A model generated the notes under the pieces. The model was not told the origin of the DNA, did not search any database, and was given only the letters and a program-made list of their open reading frames with translations. Shown piece after piece: positions 1 to 8,942 of a DNA stretch of 64,000 nucleotides. A program made the translations under genes and the position numbers. Source of the stretch: Rossellomorea aquimaris (lineage in GTDB: Bacteria; Bacillota; Bacilli; Bacillales; Bacillaceae_B); the NCBI RefSeq assembly GCF_003315075.1, contig NZ_QNRJ01000007.1, forward strand, positions 1-64,000. The letters run 5' to 3'. Numbering within the stretch: position 1 is the first letter of the stretch; the number at the start of each line of letters is the position of its first letter.

Positions 1-102
1 CCAACGTTGCATAATCAGCCAGTTCATTCGTTTTTTTAAGAAATTACCTATTTTGGGCCCGTCCATGATTTTTTAAAAGTACGCATTATGAAATTAATTC
101 AA

Positions 103-915
103 TTAGTAATAAAATGTTTTTGTAAGAGCACGATCATCAACTGTTCTCGAGCCAGAAAAAGTGACGTTAACTCCTTTAAAATCAAGTCCAATCGATCCGA
201 ATGAGTCAATCACATGAGCATAATATGCATGAACTTGAGAGCTACCACCACTAGGTAAACTTACACCGTCTTTAGTTTCTAAGATTAAACTACCAAAGCC
301 AGAGTTCGCAGTTGCCAAAGTTGCGTGTCCTTTTAAGTCTGCGTTCCAACCTAGTCCACCGTCCCCACTATATGGATAAATTTCAGAGGTTTCAGTATAC
401 CAGTCATTACATGTTTGCAAAGAGCCGCCATAACAATAGTCTATTTTATTGAATGAACTATTGTCTTGATATCTGAATTTAGAATCATCCCATTTTACAC
501 CAAATGGATCTTGTAGTTTCCACACAGGTTCCTGTAACCAAGTATAGCCAACTACTACCATGTACATATCTCTTCCATCAGATGTATAACCATTACTAAA
601 TACATCTACTCTAAATTCCATATCATCCGCAGGAATTAAACCCATAGTTGAAATACCCCCATCCTGTTGGGACTCTCCACTAGTAGATAAAATTCCTTTT
701 TCGCCACCAAGATATTTTTTAGGATTAGAATTAACAATATGTTCCTTTTTTGAAAAAGACATATCGTTTATCAATTCTTCAGGAACGCCTAACTCCTCTA
801 ATTTTAAATCGTATGTACCCTCAATGGTCGGCGCAGCTGACGCCTCTTTATCTGTAAGCATAACCATTGATACTGAGAGTAATAAAGCTGCAATTACAAA
901 CTTTACGTTTCTCAA
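103..915 (-). CDS. Secreted protein of unknown function
   Basis: About 270 residues. The N-terminus is a signal peptide: short basic start (RNVK), roughly 17 hydrophobic residues and a probable cleavage after ASA, so export is likely. The mature part is rich in aromatic residues, Gly and Ser and has two Cys (in CYGG and TCNDW) that could form a disulphide. I recognise no domain. I place the start at the TTG at 913-915 because the site AAAGGGTGG sits about 5 bases upstream of it; the ATG at 933 lies directly before that site and has none of its own. No terminator is visible downstream. Export is well supported; function is unknown. Confidence 0.75.
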   Translation of the reverse strand: MRNVKFVIAALLLSVSMVMLTDKEASAAPTIEGTYDLKLEELGVPEELINDMSFSKKEHIVNSNPKKYLGGEKGILSTSGESQQDGGISTMGLIPADDMEFRVDVFSNGYTSDGRDMYMVVVGYTWLQEPVWKLQDPFGVKWDDSKFRYQDNSSFNKIDYCYGGSLQTCNDWYTETSEIYPYSGDGGLGWNADLKGHATLATANSGFGSLILETKDGVSLPSGGSSQVHAYYAHVIDSFGSIGLDFKGVNVTFSGSRTVDDRALTKTFYY

Positions 916-1137
916 ATTAACCACCCTTTCCAATATTTATTAAAAACAACAAAAAGTAGATTATCATATTAATAATGGAAATTTGACATTTTCTCTATTT
1001 TTGATTATTTAATCACCGTTAATCCCCAAATTTAGTATGGATAAAGGTGAATATTTTACTGGTGTTTTTTAACTATCTTTACACAATTTAAGAAACGAGA
1101 TAATATTCTAATATATTTAAATAGGAGCTGATTTTTT

Positions 1138-1323
1138 TTGCGAATCTTAATTCCCTTACTTGGGTTCATTTTATCAGGTGTTTTATCAGTATTTACTTAT
1201 CCTCATTCAATTTCTGCATTATTAGGAGCAATCTTGTTTTTCATTATACTCAACTCCTTTTATACCACCGATAAAACCTCAAAAGATGTATTTCTAAAAA
1301 AAGACAATAACTCAAATCGCTGA
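1138..1323 (+). CDS. Small membrane protein, unknown function
   Basis: 61 residues with two hydrophobic segments (about 3-20 and 26-42) and a polar, Lys/Asp-rich tail (KTSKDVFLKKDNN), so probably a two-pass membrane peptide with both ends on the same side. It starts at TTG, with AGGAG at 1123-1127 as ribosome binding site. It diverges from the secreted protein on its left across about 220 bp of AT-rich DNA. No family recognised. Confidence 0.6.
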   Translation: MRILIPLLGFILSGVLSVFTYPHSISALLGAILFFIILNSFYTTDKTSKDVFLKKDNNSNR

Positions 1324-1405
1324 ACATAAGCGTAAACACATGAATTAATACGAAATTAAATTACCTTGAAGTATTTTATTGTTATTGTTTTTAAAGATTA
1401 GAAAA

Positions 1406-1430
1406 GAGGAGCATTGAAATAATGCTCCTC
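1406..1430. terminator. Hairpin, likely terminator
   Basis: Perfect 10-bp inverted repeat (GAGGAGCATT with AATGCTCCTC) around a 5-base loop. On the minus strand it is followed by CTTTTC, so it best fits termination of the transposase side, but it also lies 80 bp after the small membrane protein gene. Confidence 0.5.
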
Positions 1431-1447
1431 TCAGACTGTAGACAAAT

Positions 1448-1479
1448 CCCACCTTCACTTTAACCGAAGGTGGGGTTTT
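1448..1479 (+). terminator. Hairpin at the end of the IS remnant
   Basis: CCCACCTTC pairs with GAAGGTGGG across a 9-base loop and is followed by GTTTT on the plus strand. It lies just beyond the transposase stop, where IS1182-type elements often carry a hairpin, so it may be part of the insertion sequence end. Confidence 0.5.
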
Positions 1480-1509
1480 CTGATATTTTAAAAGATTTTT
1501 CTCCTGTTT

Positions 1510-2064
1510 CTAGGCTGGACATGGCCCTCGCCATGTCCAGTTTGCCAACTTCTTAAGATTCATGGCAGCGAATGTAAGCATCGCCTGCATTGAAACTTTT
1601 TTAAGACCTCTTAAGGTCGTCCAACGCATGCCATGCTTTTCTTTTGCGTCCGCAAAGACCCGTTCGATCGTTTCTTTGCGTTTCGCATATAGAGTTTTAT
1701 TAAGTTCTGTATGTCTCAAATGATCTACTTCATCTATGTAATCCTGCCACACATGTCGATGAATCATCTTGGTGTGATTCTTACTTTGTGTACAACGTTC
1801 TAACAGAGGACAGTCTTTACATTCCAAAGGATTTGAAGCGTATTGTTTGTACCCGTCTCTTGTGGTAGTACGGTAAGGTAAAATTTGTCCTTCGGGACAA
1901 AGATAGGAGTCAAAATATTCATCGTAAACGTATTCGTATTTCCTAAGATATCCGTCTTTCGTTCTCGGCCGTGTATAAGGCATAACGGGTCTGATTTCTT
2001 GGTCCATGAGGAATTTAGCGATGTGGGGTGTTTTATATCCTGCATCAACAGCGACAGAACTGGG
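1510..2064 (-). pseudogene. Truncated IS1182-family transposase
   Basis: Only the C-terminal part of an IS1182-type DDE transposase remains. The frame is open from 2064, where it begins with VDAGYKTP-like residues typical of the catalytic domain, through a Cys cluster (ECKDCPLLERCTQ), to the ending around ERVFADAKEKHGMRWTTLRG. An in-frame stop at 2065-2067 and loss of all upstream homology mark the breakpoint; the usual N-terminal domain and first catalytic Asp region are missing. An ATG at 2007 could start a 165-residue product, but it could not be an active transposase. The family call rests on recognised sequence patterns. Confidence 0.85.
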
Positions 2065-2293
2065 TTAAATGGGGACGGATCCCATTCGACTTTTCTTCAT
2101 TAATCTGGAAAATCCCACTTTCAACCTAATGACCTTATCAATTTTCCGGTCAGACCCCCAGCTCATTAATGCTTTACCGTACCGAGTGTCTGGCCCCAAG
2201 ACCCTAAAGGGTATCCCTTTGTGGCGATCCATTATAAAGAACAAGCCAACATGGGGAAAATATTAAAAGACAAATTACTAATTACTATTTCCT

Positions 2294-2340
2294 AATAGAC
2301 TCCTCCCCGTTACACATGCGTAACGGAGAGGAGTCTATTT
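2294..2340. terminator. Strong bidirectional-type hairpin
   Basis: AATAGACTCCTC..CCGTTA pairs with TAACGG..GAGGAGTCTATT around a CACATGCG loop, with T-rich ends on the plus side. No intact gene precedes it, so it may have belonged to a gene lost when the IS region was rearranged. Confidence 0.55.
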
Positions 2341-2860
2341 ATTCCTATTAATTAATTTAGAATAATATCATTATTATCTGATTGTTAAAGCGGTTAGTTG
2401 GAAGAAGACTCTATCCTCTTCGCAATCAATACTAATTGCCATTTTGCGACAGGGGATGGACCTTAAACTTATAAATTAGGCAAGTTTATATAAAACCCGT
2501 ACATTAATAAACGAATGATATTTAACCCAAATGATCTGATCTTAAATTAGGTTAACAAGTTTGCTATAGTTTCCATTTATATTGTGGAAAAGAAATTAAA
2601 ATTCCGTTAATTCATATAACGTTAATTACAGCAATAAGCCATCTACATATATCACACTCAAAATTGACACCCTATTTTCTCTTATTCTTTATTCAACAGG
2701 TCTTTATTTAAAAAGGGGATTTATTATCTCTAGATGATTGTCAACCAAACCATTATTTCGACAATCACGGGAATCTCATCTATTAGCTCGTTTAATTGAA
2801 GATCGCGCTGGATATCAATTAGCTGATCTTCCGTTATTGCTCCCGTCAATGGGATAAAAT
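2341..2860. other. Gene-free AT-rich region with possible gene remnant
   Basis: No ORF with a ribosome binding site was seen. Plus-strand codons at about 2760-2858 read as an uninterrupted run including SRESHLLARLIEDRAGYQL before a stop; this protein-like composition with no start suggests the 3' end of a decayed gene. I do not recognise it. Confidence 0.35.
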
Positions 2861-3346
2861 TCACTCAATATACTCAATTATCTTTGCTGGAACTTTTTCA
2901 AATATATAAAGTTCAGGGTTATTAAAAGGTTTATTTTTCAAAAACTCATCAACAGTTCTCATACTTCCCCAAAATTGTTTGATGAGATCCTCTTTTGAAG
3001 GTAATCCCTGAACAAAGCGTCCCTTGCCACCATCATATCTATCTTCGACATAAGCGAATAAATCACTTGCTATATCCAGGTTAAAGACCAAAATCTTATC
3101 ACTAAAGATATGAAATCGATAGTATGGCTTTTCATACGCTTCCAATTCTGCTTTAAAAGCAACCTTTAAATCAATCCATTTTGGTAAATTTGCTGGTCTG
3201 AATCGTTCTGTTAGTTCCGGAAAAAAATCACCGCTATTTGAATACCATTTGGTTGCTGTCTTATGATCTAACCCTTCATTTAAAACCCTTTGAGGACTTA
3301 TATTTTCTCCATCATTATTATGAACGACCATATGATATAGATACAA
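2861..3346 (-). CDS. Hypothetical protein, 161 aa
   Basis: Soluble protein, no signal peptide or membrane segment. It has an aromatic-rich start (MYLYHMVVHNNDGE) and a hydrophobic C-terminus (ELYIFEKVPAKIIEYIE). The start is TTG at 3344-3346 with AAGGAGG about 7 bases upstream. It lies 67 bp downstream of another unrecognised gene on the same strand, so the two are probably co-transcribed. The pair sits next to an IS remnant and decayed DNA, as accessory genes often do. I do not recognise a family; a toxin/immunity or phage-related role is possible but nothing in the sequence shows it. Confidence 0.6.
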   Translation of the reverse strand: MYLYHMVVHNNDGENISPQRVLNEGLDHKTATKWYSNSGDFFPELTERFRPANLPKWIDLKVAFKAELEAYEKPYYRFHIFSDKILVFNLDIASDLFAYVEDRYDGGKGRFVQGLPSKEDLIKQFWGSMRTVDEFLKNKPFNNPELYIFEKVPAKIIEYIE

Positions 3347-3413
3347 TTGAGTGCCTCCTTAACCGAAAAATCTGCTCATATAATTTTCAATCCAATACCG
3401 GAATAATAAACAG

Positions 3414-4070
3414 TTATCCATAAACCTCAATGGCGATAACTCGATTATCATTTTCATTTACCATCAGAATTATTTGCTTTGCAAAGGTACTAAGCGATTG
3501 TAAAGTCACTGACTCTCTCAAGGAATCTTCTAGGAACCAGCCTGAAGGCATAAGGAAGAGTGATCCATTACTTTCAAAGAATGAAGACCTAAGGAATTCA
3601 CTAATTTCATCCGTTCCATCAAGTGCTTTTTGATTAATCTTTTCTTTATTCACTATATAATACTTTAACTTTCTAGGGTATGGTGAAATATCATATTCCA
3701 TACTTCTATATAAATCGGGTACAATGGGGTGAATATTAGATGAAACTGAATTGGTTAACAATTTTCGAGATTCTTCTTTCAAAAATCTCACATTAATCTC
3801 AATCAATTTCCCATCAATGAAGACCTGCCTAACTTCAGAGTAATGAGGCACTATCTCATTATGAATTATGTTTAAAGCTTTACTATTTGGAGTAGGAAAT
3901 GATGATAAGAAATCTTGATTGAAAATAACGTTTACTGAAGCAAATAGTTGAAATATTGGGCTCATTTTATCTAAAGACGTATTCGATTGAAAACTTTGTA
4001 TTCGTAACTCCCCGGATTCTTCCTTATAAGGATGGATGGGCTCTTCTATTTCTCTAATCCATTCATACAC
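3414..4070 (-). CDS. Hypothetical protein, 218 aa
   Basis: Soluble protein of unknown family, first gene of a likely two-gene unit with the 161-aa gene downstream. The start is GTG at 4068-4070; GAGGTG sits 7 bases upstream. Mixed alpha/beta character with a Trp/Glu-rich start (YEWIREIEEPIHPY) and a beta-like C-terminus (ILMVNENDNRVIAIEVYG). No signal peptide, no membrane segment, no recognised catalytic motif. Confidence 0.6.
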   Translation of the reverse strand: MYEWIREIEEPIHPYKEESGELRIQSFQSNTSLDKMSPIFQLFASVNVIFNQDFLSSFPTPNSKALNIIHNEIVPHYSEVRQVFIDGKLIEINVRFLKEESRKLLTNSVSSNIHPIVPDLYRSMEYDISPYPRKLKYYIVNKEKINQKALDGTDEISEFLRSSFFESNGSLFLMPSGWFLEDSLRESVTLQSLSTFAKQIILMVNENDNRVIAIEVYG

Positions 4071-4247
4071 AGCAATTCACCTCATTGGTCCATTTCTCTC
4101 AATACCAATTATTTCAAATCACTATAATTTTCACAAGACCTTGTTCTATTAAATGGCCCTTTAATGGAAGAATGCCATATAAGATTATGCAAGGTAATAA
4201 AATGCCCGTTACTAATAAAAGAGCTCGCTACTTCTATCACTAAACGA

Positions 4248-4293
4248 AAATCCGAACTAATTTTACTCCCTTAGGATAAATTAGTTCGGATTT
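4248..4293. terminator. Terminator hairpin
   Basis: AAATCCGAACTAATTT pairs perfectly with AAATTAGTTCGGATTT across a 14-base loop; A/T runs on both sides let it work in either direction. It lies 44 bp beyond the lipoprotein gene stop on the minus strand. Confidence 0.65.
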
Positions 4294-4336
4294 CAATTAG
4301 AAAACTATCGAATGCTCTTTTAATGGTGTGGAACCA

Positions 4337-4783
4337 TTACTCACTCATATCTTCTTCCATATCCTTCTCGTTCAGATGATCCTCGACTTCCTGCATGGTT
4401 TTGAAGCTTGAAACGTCTGTGACTTCAAGTCCATCGGTTTCAACTGCGACAAATCCGTCTGACGATTGAAGGATTTGTGCTTTAATTTCTTCATTCCCGG
4501 TTAAGTTGTATTTCTTCACAAGGGTCGTTTCTCCTTTTTCCTCCATCGCTGTTAGTTCAGCAGAATAGGAATCGAGATCCATTCCCTTTTGGATTCGTTC
4601 CTGCAGCTTTTCACTGTCGAGGAGTTCGGCTGCCGGCTCGTCCATTTCCTTCGAATCCTGTTGGTCACTCATTTCTGCCGTATCGCCTGTTGTATTTTCT
4701 TCGGGTTCGGCGTCTTCAGAACCGCATGCTCCCAGTATCGAGAGTGCGAAAAAAAGGTTTCCTGCTATCAGTAGTTTTTTCAT
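4337..4783 (-). CDS. Small acidic lipoprotein
   Basis: About 148 residues. The signal peptide MKKLLIAGNLFFALSILGAC ends in the lipobox LGAC, so the mature protein should be lipid-anchored through that Cys on the outer face of the membrane. The mature part is very acidic (runs of E, D, Q, S) and shows no enzyme motif. The start chosen is the ATG at 4781-4783, preceded by AAAGGAGAACGAC; a TTG 11 codons upstream would put a hydrophilic stretch in front of the signal peptide. Function unknown; it has its own terminator downstream and is probably monocistronic. Confidence 0.75.
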   Translation of the reverse strand: MKKLLIAGNLFFALSILGACGSEDAEPEENTTGDTAEMSDQQDSKEMDEPAAELLDSEKLQERIQKGMDLDSYSAELTAMEEKGETTLVKKYNLTGNEEIKAQILQSSDGFVAVETDGLEVTDVSSFKTMQEVEDHLNEKDMEEDMSE

Positions 4784-4875
4784 GTCGTTCTCCTTTCGTT
4801 GGTTACTACGATACAATCACTCATTTATTCATTATCCTTTTCGTGTTTCTGTTAAACATTGGAACGCTCTCATAC

Positions 4876-4904
4876 AAAAAAAGACAGCCCTGATTTGGCT
4901 GTCT
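4876..4904 (-). terminator. Terminator of the methionine operon
   Basis: AGACAGCC pairs with GGCTGTCT, followed on the minus strand by a run of seven T. It lies just after the M20 amidohydrolase stop. Confidence 0.75.
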
Positions 4905-4912
4905 CCTCGTTT

Positions 4913-6109
4913 TTATTTACTTGAACCGAACTCTTTCCATATTTCTTCTAAAAGCCCCTTATCCGTCAGCAGTTCATACCCCGTCAGCGCAAGTGCCTTT
5001 ACCCCGATCACAAGGGCACGGTCACCCTCCGTGGATTTAGCCGCTTCCTTGAATTCATTCGTGTGGACGACGAGGGATTCGGGGCCGATTTTTATATAGG
5101 GATGGATGGTCGGGACCACCCGGCTGACGTTTCCCGCGTCGGAGGATCCGAGTCCCTTTCGTTCCGTATCGTCGAAATATTCCCCCAGTGACTCGATGGA
5201 GCGCTGGAATACTTGATCGAAACGGCGGTTGAGCTGAAAGTGATCGACTTCATTTTGGATTTTGATGATATTCAGTTTCGTCCCGGTCGCAATTGCCACC
5301 CCTTCAGCGATCGCTTTCACTTTGTTCGTGACTTCATTGCACGCTTCCCTCGTAGCAGCCCGTATATAGAAGCGGGCTTTTGCATAGTCAGGGACGATGT
5401 TTGGCGCGTCCCCGCCGTGGGTAATGATGCCGTGGATCCGTACGTCATCGGTCACGTGCTGGCGAAGGGCGTTAATGCCGTTGAACAGCTGGATCACACC
5501 GTCGAGGGCATTGATTCCATCTTCAGGGGAAGCTGCCGCATGGGCAGACCTTCCTTTAAATTCGAAATCAAGAGGGTCCACCGCAAGGGTTTTCCCTGTC
5601 TGCGTTGTACGGTTGAACGGATGGACCATCATGCAGGCATCCACTCCTTCGAACAAGCCTGCCTTTACGAAACTGCCCTTCGCACTTCCGTTCGGACCGC
5701 CTTCCTCGGCAGGAGTCCCGAACACGACCACTTCCCCTCCTGTTTCATCGAGTACGGACGACAGGGCGATGGCTGCCCCGCAGCTTGCCGTCCCGATGAT
5801 ATTGTGACCGCAGGCGTGACCGAGTCCAGGCAGGGCGTCATATTCAGCCAGGTAGCCGATGACCGGCCCTTCTTTCCCGGAATGTTTGCGTGCGACAAAG
5901 GAAGTCTCATGGCCCGCCACTCCCCTTTCAATGGAGAACCCATTAGCTGCAAGGAGGGTGGTCAAGGTCTCTGAAGCAAAGAACTCTTCGTTTCCGATTT
6001 CAGGTTTGTCGTGGATCTGATGGCTGGTCGATACGAGTTTCACAGCCAATTGATCCACTGCTGAGAGGATGTTGTTTTTACGATCGGCAATCGCTGCTGG
6101 TTGACTCAT
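4913..6109 (-). CDS. M20-family amidohydrolase in the met operon
   Basis: 398-residue metal-dependent amidohydrolase of the M20D type (AbgB/HipO/aminoacylase relatives). Visible motifs: GHACGHNIIGTASCG (metal-binding Cys/His), PAEEGG (catalytic Glu region), MMVHPFNRT and a dimerisation domain around residues 180-290. These enzymes remove an acyl group from an N-acyl amino acid or cleave a small amide. It follows metQ by 12 bp with AGGAGGG before its ATG, so it is the last gene of the SAM-riboswitch operon. That context suggests a sulfur-containing substrate such as N-acyl-methionine or a related conjugate; this is inference, and the true substrate cannot be read from the sequence. Confidence 0.88.
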   Translation of the reverse strand: MSQPAAIADRKNNILSAVDQLAVKLVSTSHQIHDKPEIGNEEFFASETLTTLLAANGFSIERGVAGHETSFVARKHSGKEGPVIGYLAEYDALPGLGHACGHNIIGTASCGAAIALSSVLDETGGEVVVFGTPAEEGGPNGSAKGSFVKAGLFEGVDACMMVHPFNRTTQTGKTLAVDPLDFEFKGRSAHAAASPEDGINALDGVIQLFNGINALRQHVTDDVRIHGIITHGGDAPNIVPDYAKARFYIRAATREACNEVTNKVKAIAEGVAIATGTKLNIIKIQNEVDHFQLNRRFDQVFQRSIESLGEYFDDTERKGLGSSDAGNVSRVVPTIHPYIKIGPESLVVHTNEFKEAAKSTEGDRALVIGVKALALTGYELLTDKGLLEEIWKEFGSSK

Positions 6110-6121
6110 CTCTTTTCCCTC

Positions 6122-6958
6122 CTAATGCAATTCACTGACCGGCACGAATGTCGGGATCAGGGAATCTTTGTATGTTTTCTTGATATGTTCCGCTACGTCA
6201 TCTTCCTGATAGAGCTCAACGATCTTTTTATAGGTCTTATTGTCTTTCTCTTTTTCCTGGGCTGCGATGATATTGATGAACGGCTTGGATTCCGCCCCTT
6301 CGATATAGATACTGTCATCAACCGGAATGAACCCTGCTTCAACCGCCACACCATTATTGATGATCGATGCTGCAACATCCGGCAGTACCCTCGGTGTCTG
6401 GGCAGCGACGACCGGTGTGAATTCAAGGTTTTTCGGGTTTTCTTTTATGGCTTCTAGACCTTGTGACTGATCAAATCCTTCTTTTAGTTGTATCAAGCCT
6501 GCTTCCTCGAGTAGGAGAAGGGCACGGCCAAGGTTCGTCGCCTCTTGAGGAACGGCTACTTTACTGCCTTTCGGTAAATCTTCTACCGATTGATATTTTT
6601 CCGAATAGATTCCCATCGGCGCGATGATCGTCGAGCCGATCGGTACAAGATCCAGATTATGTTCTTCCACGAAAGAATCAAAATACGAAATCGTCTGGAA
6701 GGCGTTCAGGTCGATATCCCCATCGGCCAGTGCCTGGTTCGGTCTCACGTAATCGGCAAACTCCACAATCTCGATTTCAATCCCTTCCTTCGCTGCTTTC
6801 TCCTTCATATACTCCCAAATCGGCACACCGGATCCATTCACTCCGACTTTCACGACTTCTTTTTCACCTGAGCCGGATGCACTGTCTCCTGAGCAACCGC
6901 TCAGTATAAGGGTGAATAATAGAATGGCGATACTTGCCAAGCTGATTGATTTTTTCAT
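6122..6958 (-). CDS. metQ: Methionine ABC transporter, substrate-binding lipoprotein
   Basis: 278 residues of the NlpA/MetQ family. The signal peptide ends in LSGC, so the protein is a lipoprotein on the outer membrane face that captures methionine and delivers it to MetI. Family signatures include VKVGVNGSGVPIWEYMKEKA near the mature N-terminus, DGDIDLNAFQ and a GVAVEAGF stretch. The ATG is preceded by TAGGAGAGAGG. It lies 11 bp after metI and 12 bp before the M20 hydrolase. Confidence 0.95.
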   Translation of the reverse strand: MKKSISLASIAILLFTLILSGCSGDSASGSGEKEVVKVGVNGSGVPIWEYMKEKAAKEGIEIEIVEFADYVRPNQALADGDIDLNAFQTISYFDSFVEEHNLDLVPIGSTIIAPMGIYSEKYQSVEDLPKGSKVAVPQEATNLGRALLLLEEAGLIQLKEGFDQSQGLEAIKENPKNLEFTPVVAAQTPRVLPDVAASIINNGVAVEAGFIPVDDSIYIEGAESKPFINIIAAQEKEKDNKTYKKIVELYQEDDVAEHIKKTYKDSLIPTFVPVSELH

Positions 6959-6969
6959 TTTCCTCTCTC

Positions 6970-7632
6970 CTAACGTCTTCTGATGATTTTTGATAATCTA
7001 TTACCAGCTGTCTGCAGTCCCTGAACCATCACGATTAAAATGATGACGGTCACGATCATGACGGATGTTTCAAATCGCTGATATCCGTAAGCGATGGCCA
7101 GATCTCCGAGGCCACCGCCTCCGACTGCCCCGGCCATGGCCGATGCACCTACAAGGCCGATGGTCGCAATTGTGATATTCAGGACCAGCGTACTCAATGC
7201 TTCCGGAATGAGGATCCCGAAGATGATCTGCCACGGCCCGGCCCCCATTGACTCCGCCGCTTCAATGACACCCGGTTCCACTTCAAGGAGGGCACTCTCT
7301 ATCAGTCTTGCAATATACGGTGCCGCAAATACGACAAGCGGCACGACCGCTGCCGCCGTTCCGATCGATGTACCCACTACCAATCTTGTAAAAGGGATGA
7401 TGGCCACCATCAAGATGATGAACGGGACCGAGCGGAACACGTTGATGATGCTGCTCAATATGGAAAAGACGACTTTATTTTCAAGTAAGTGCCCCTTCCG
7501 CGTGACCACGACGATGATGCCGAGGGGAAGCCCGATCAACGTGGCAAACAGGAGGGAGAATGACACCATCGCCACGGTATCCCATGTCGCTTCTATAATT
7601 CTTGGCCAGAATAATTCCCAGTTAACTTGCAC
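6970..7632 (-). CDS. metI: Methionine ABC transporter permease
   Basis: 220 residues with about five membrane segments, the size of MetI. The EAA loop that contacts the ATPase reads EAAESMGAGPWQIIFGILIPEAL. The start is GTG at 7630-7632 with GAGGTGGAG upstream; the first 11 bases overlap the end of metN, implying translational coupling. Confidence 0.94.
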   Translation of the reverse strand: MQVNWELFWPRIIEATWDTVAMVSFSLLFATLIGLPLGIIVVVTRKGHLLENKVVFSILSSIINVFRSVPFIILMVAIIPFTRLVVGTSIGTAAAVVPLVVFAAPYIARLIESALLEVEPGVIEAAESMGAGPWQIIFGILIPEALSTLVLNITIATIGLVGASAMAGAVGGGGLGDLAIAYGYQRFETSVMIVTVIILIVMVQGLQTAGNRLSKIIRRR

Positions 7633-8647
7633 GCTTCTCCACCTCGCTTACGAATAATCTGTTCTTCCAATAATCCAGGATCTCTTCCGTTTCTTTCTTG
7701 CTGCCGATGATCTGTACGATGAGATTCCCGAACGGCTTGCCCTGGAGTTCCGTGATCTGGCCGAATAACACATTGATGTGGGCATCGAATTTCTTTGCCG
7801 TTTCGGAAAGGATCGGCGTGCCCGTCGAATCCCCCTTGAAAATGAGGCGGCAGATGCGCCCTTCTTTGCTGTCATTCAATTTGTCAAGAACCGATGCCGG
7901 CAGCTGATCATTCATGACACTCTTCACAAAGTTTTTCGTCGTCGGGGTCTGCGGGTTGGAGAAGATATCGAAGACGCTTCCCTCTTCAACGATTTCTCCA
8001 TTTTCCATGACAGCGACCTTATCACAGATTTCCCGGATGACCCCCATTTCGTGGGTGATCATCACAATCGTAATGCCATACTCCGCGTTGATTCTCTTTA
8101 ATAAGTTCAGAATCGATTCCGTCGTCTGAGGATCAAGTGCAGATGTTGCTTCATCGCAGAGTAGAATCGAAGGCGACGTCGCCAGGGCTCTTGCTATCCC
8201 CACCCTTTGCTTCTGCCCTCCTGACAGTTGATCCGGGTAATGCTTCGCTTTATCTTCAAGTCCGACAAACGCGAGCAATTCCTGTACTCTTTCGTTGATT
8301 TTATCTTTCGGCCATTTTGCCAGTTTCAGAGGATAGGCGATATTGCCTGCCACCGTCCGGGATTGAAACAGATTGAAGTGCTGAAAAATCATCCCGATGC
8401 GGTGCCGCTCTTTCCTCAGATCGATTGCTGACTGATCCTTCAAACTGCGCCCCTCTATGAAAATATCACCCGATGATGGTTTCTCTAAAAAATTGAGACA
8501 GCGGACAAGCGTGCTCTTTCCCGCTCCGCTGAATCCGATCACGCCATAAATCTCTCCCTTCTTTACTTCGAAGGAAACATTCTTCAAAGCGGTGAATGGG
8601 CCATCCTTCGTCTCGAATACTTTCGTAACATTCTGAACTCTAATCAT
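7622..8647 (-). CDS. metN: Methionine ABC transporter ATP-binding protein
   Basis: 341 residues. The ABC domain has Walker A GFSGAGKST, signature LSGGQKQR, Walker B ILLCDEATSALD and the switch His in MITHEMG. The C-terminal part (about 260-341) is the NIL domain, which in MetN binds methionine and inhibits uptake when the cell is replete. It is the first gene of the operon; AAAGGAG precedes the ATG. A SAM-I riboswitch lies directly upstream, so the operon should be shut off when S-adenosylmethionine is plentiful. Confidence 0.96.
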   Translation of the reverse strand: MIRVQNVTKVFETKDGPFTALKNVSFEVKKGEIYGVIGFSGAGKSTLVRCLNFLEKPSSGDIFIEGRSLKDQSAIDLRKERHRIGMIFQHFNLFQSRTVAGNIAYPLKLAKWPKDKINERVQELLAFVGLEDKAKHYPDQLSGGQKQRVGIARALATSPSILLCDEATSALDPQTTESILNLLKRINAEYGITIVMITHEMGVIREICDKVAVMENGEIVEEGSVFDIFSNPQTPTTKNFVKSVMNDQLPASVLDKLNDSKEGRICRLIFKGDSTGTPILSETAKKFDAHINVLFGQITELQGKPFGNLIVQIIGSKKETEEILDYWKNRLFVSEVEKRAS

Positions 8648-8702
8648 ACAGGACTTGCTCCTTTCGCTATGTATTCTTCTTGTTGACGATCATGGCTCAA
8701 AT

Positions 8703-8866
8703 AAAAAAGTGCCTCCCTTCATAAGAAGAGAGGCACAAAAATATGTATATGTCCCGCTCTTCTCATCTTTCAAGTCACATGACTTGATGGAATTGGCACG
8801 GTATTCATAAGAACCCGTTGCCGAGGTATCGCAGGGCCAGTCCCTCCACCTCTCTGGATAAGAAGA
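8703..8866 (-). promoter_or_regulatory. SAM-I (S-box) riboswitch with terminator
   Basis: Read on the minus strand, the leader has the S-box core CTTATCCAGAGAGGTGGAGG followed by GGCCC and CGGCAACGG. P1 is TCTTCTTATC (8857-8866) with GATGAGAAGA (8758-8767), one G-U pair. The expression platform is a terminator: GTGCCTC..CTT pairs with AAG..GAGGCAC (8709-8736), then six T. SAM binding is known to favour the terminator in this class, so metN-metI-metQ and the M20 hydrolase should be expressed only when SAM is low. Confidence 0.95.
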
Positions 8867-8913
8867 TATCGCTTTATTAAGTTAAAGTTATAATGCGTTT
8901 TAGCATTAGGGTA

Positions 8914-8942
8914 ATGGTAAAGGATTTCTGTTGGGTTGTCAA
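8914..8942 (-). promoter_or_regulatory. Promoter of the methionine operon
   Basis: TTGACA (8937-8942) and TACCAT (8914-8919) are separated by exactly 17 bp, a SigA-type promoter placing the start about 40 nt before the riboswitch P1 stem. Confidence 0.65.

Noticed and set aside
1800..2048. Second minus-strand ORF inside the IS remnant
   Set aside because: It is an out-of-frame shadow of the transposase codons; the true frame shows the family motifs.
5213..5974. Long plus-strand ORF of 253 codons
   Set aside because: It lies antisense to the M20 amidohydrolase, has no ribosome binding site and no recognisable protein; GC-rich codons of the real gene explain the open frame.
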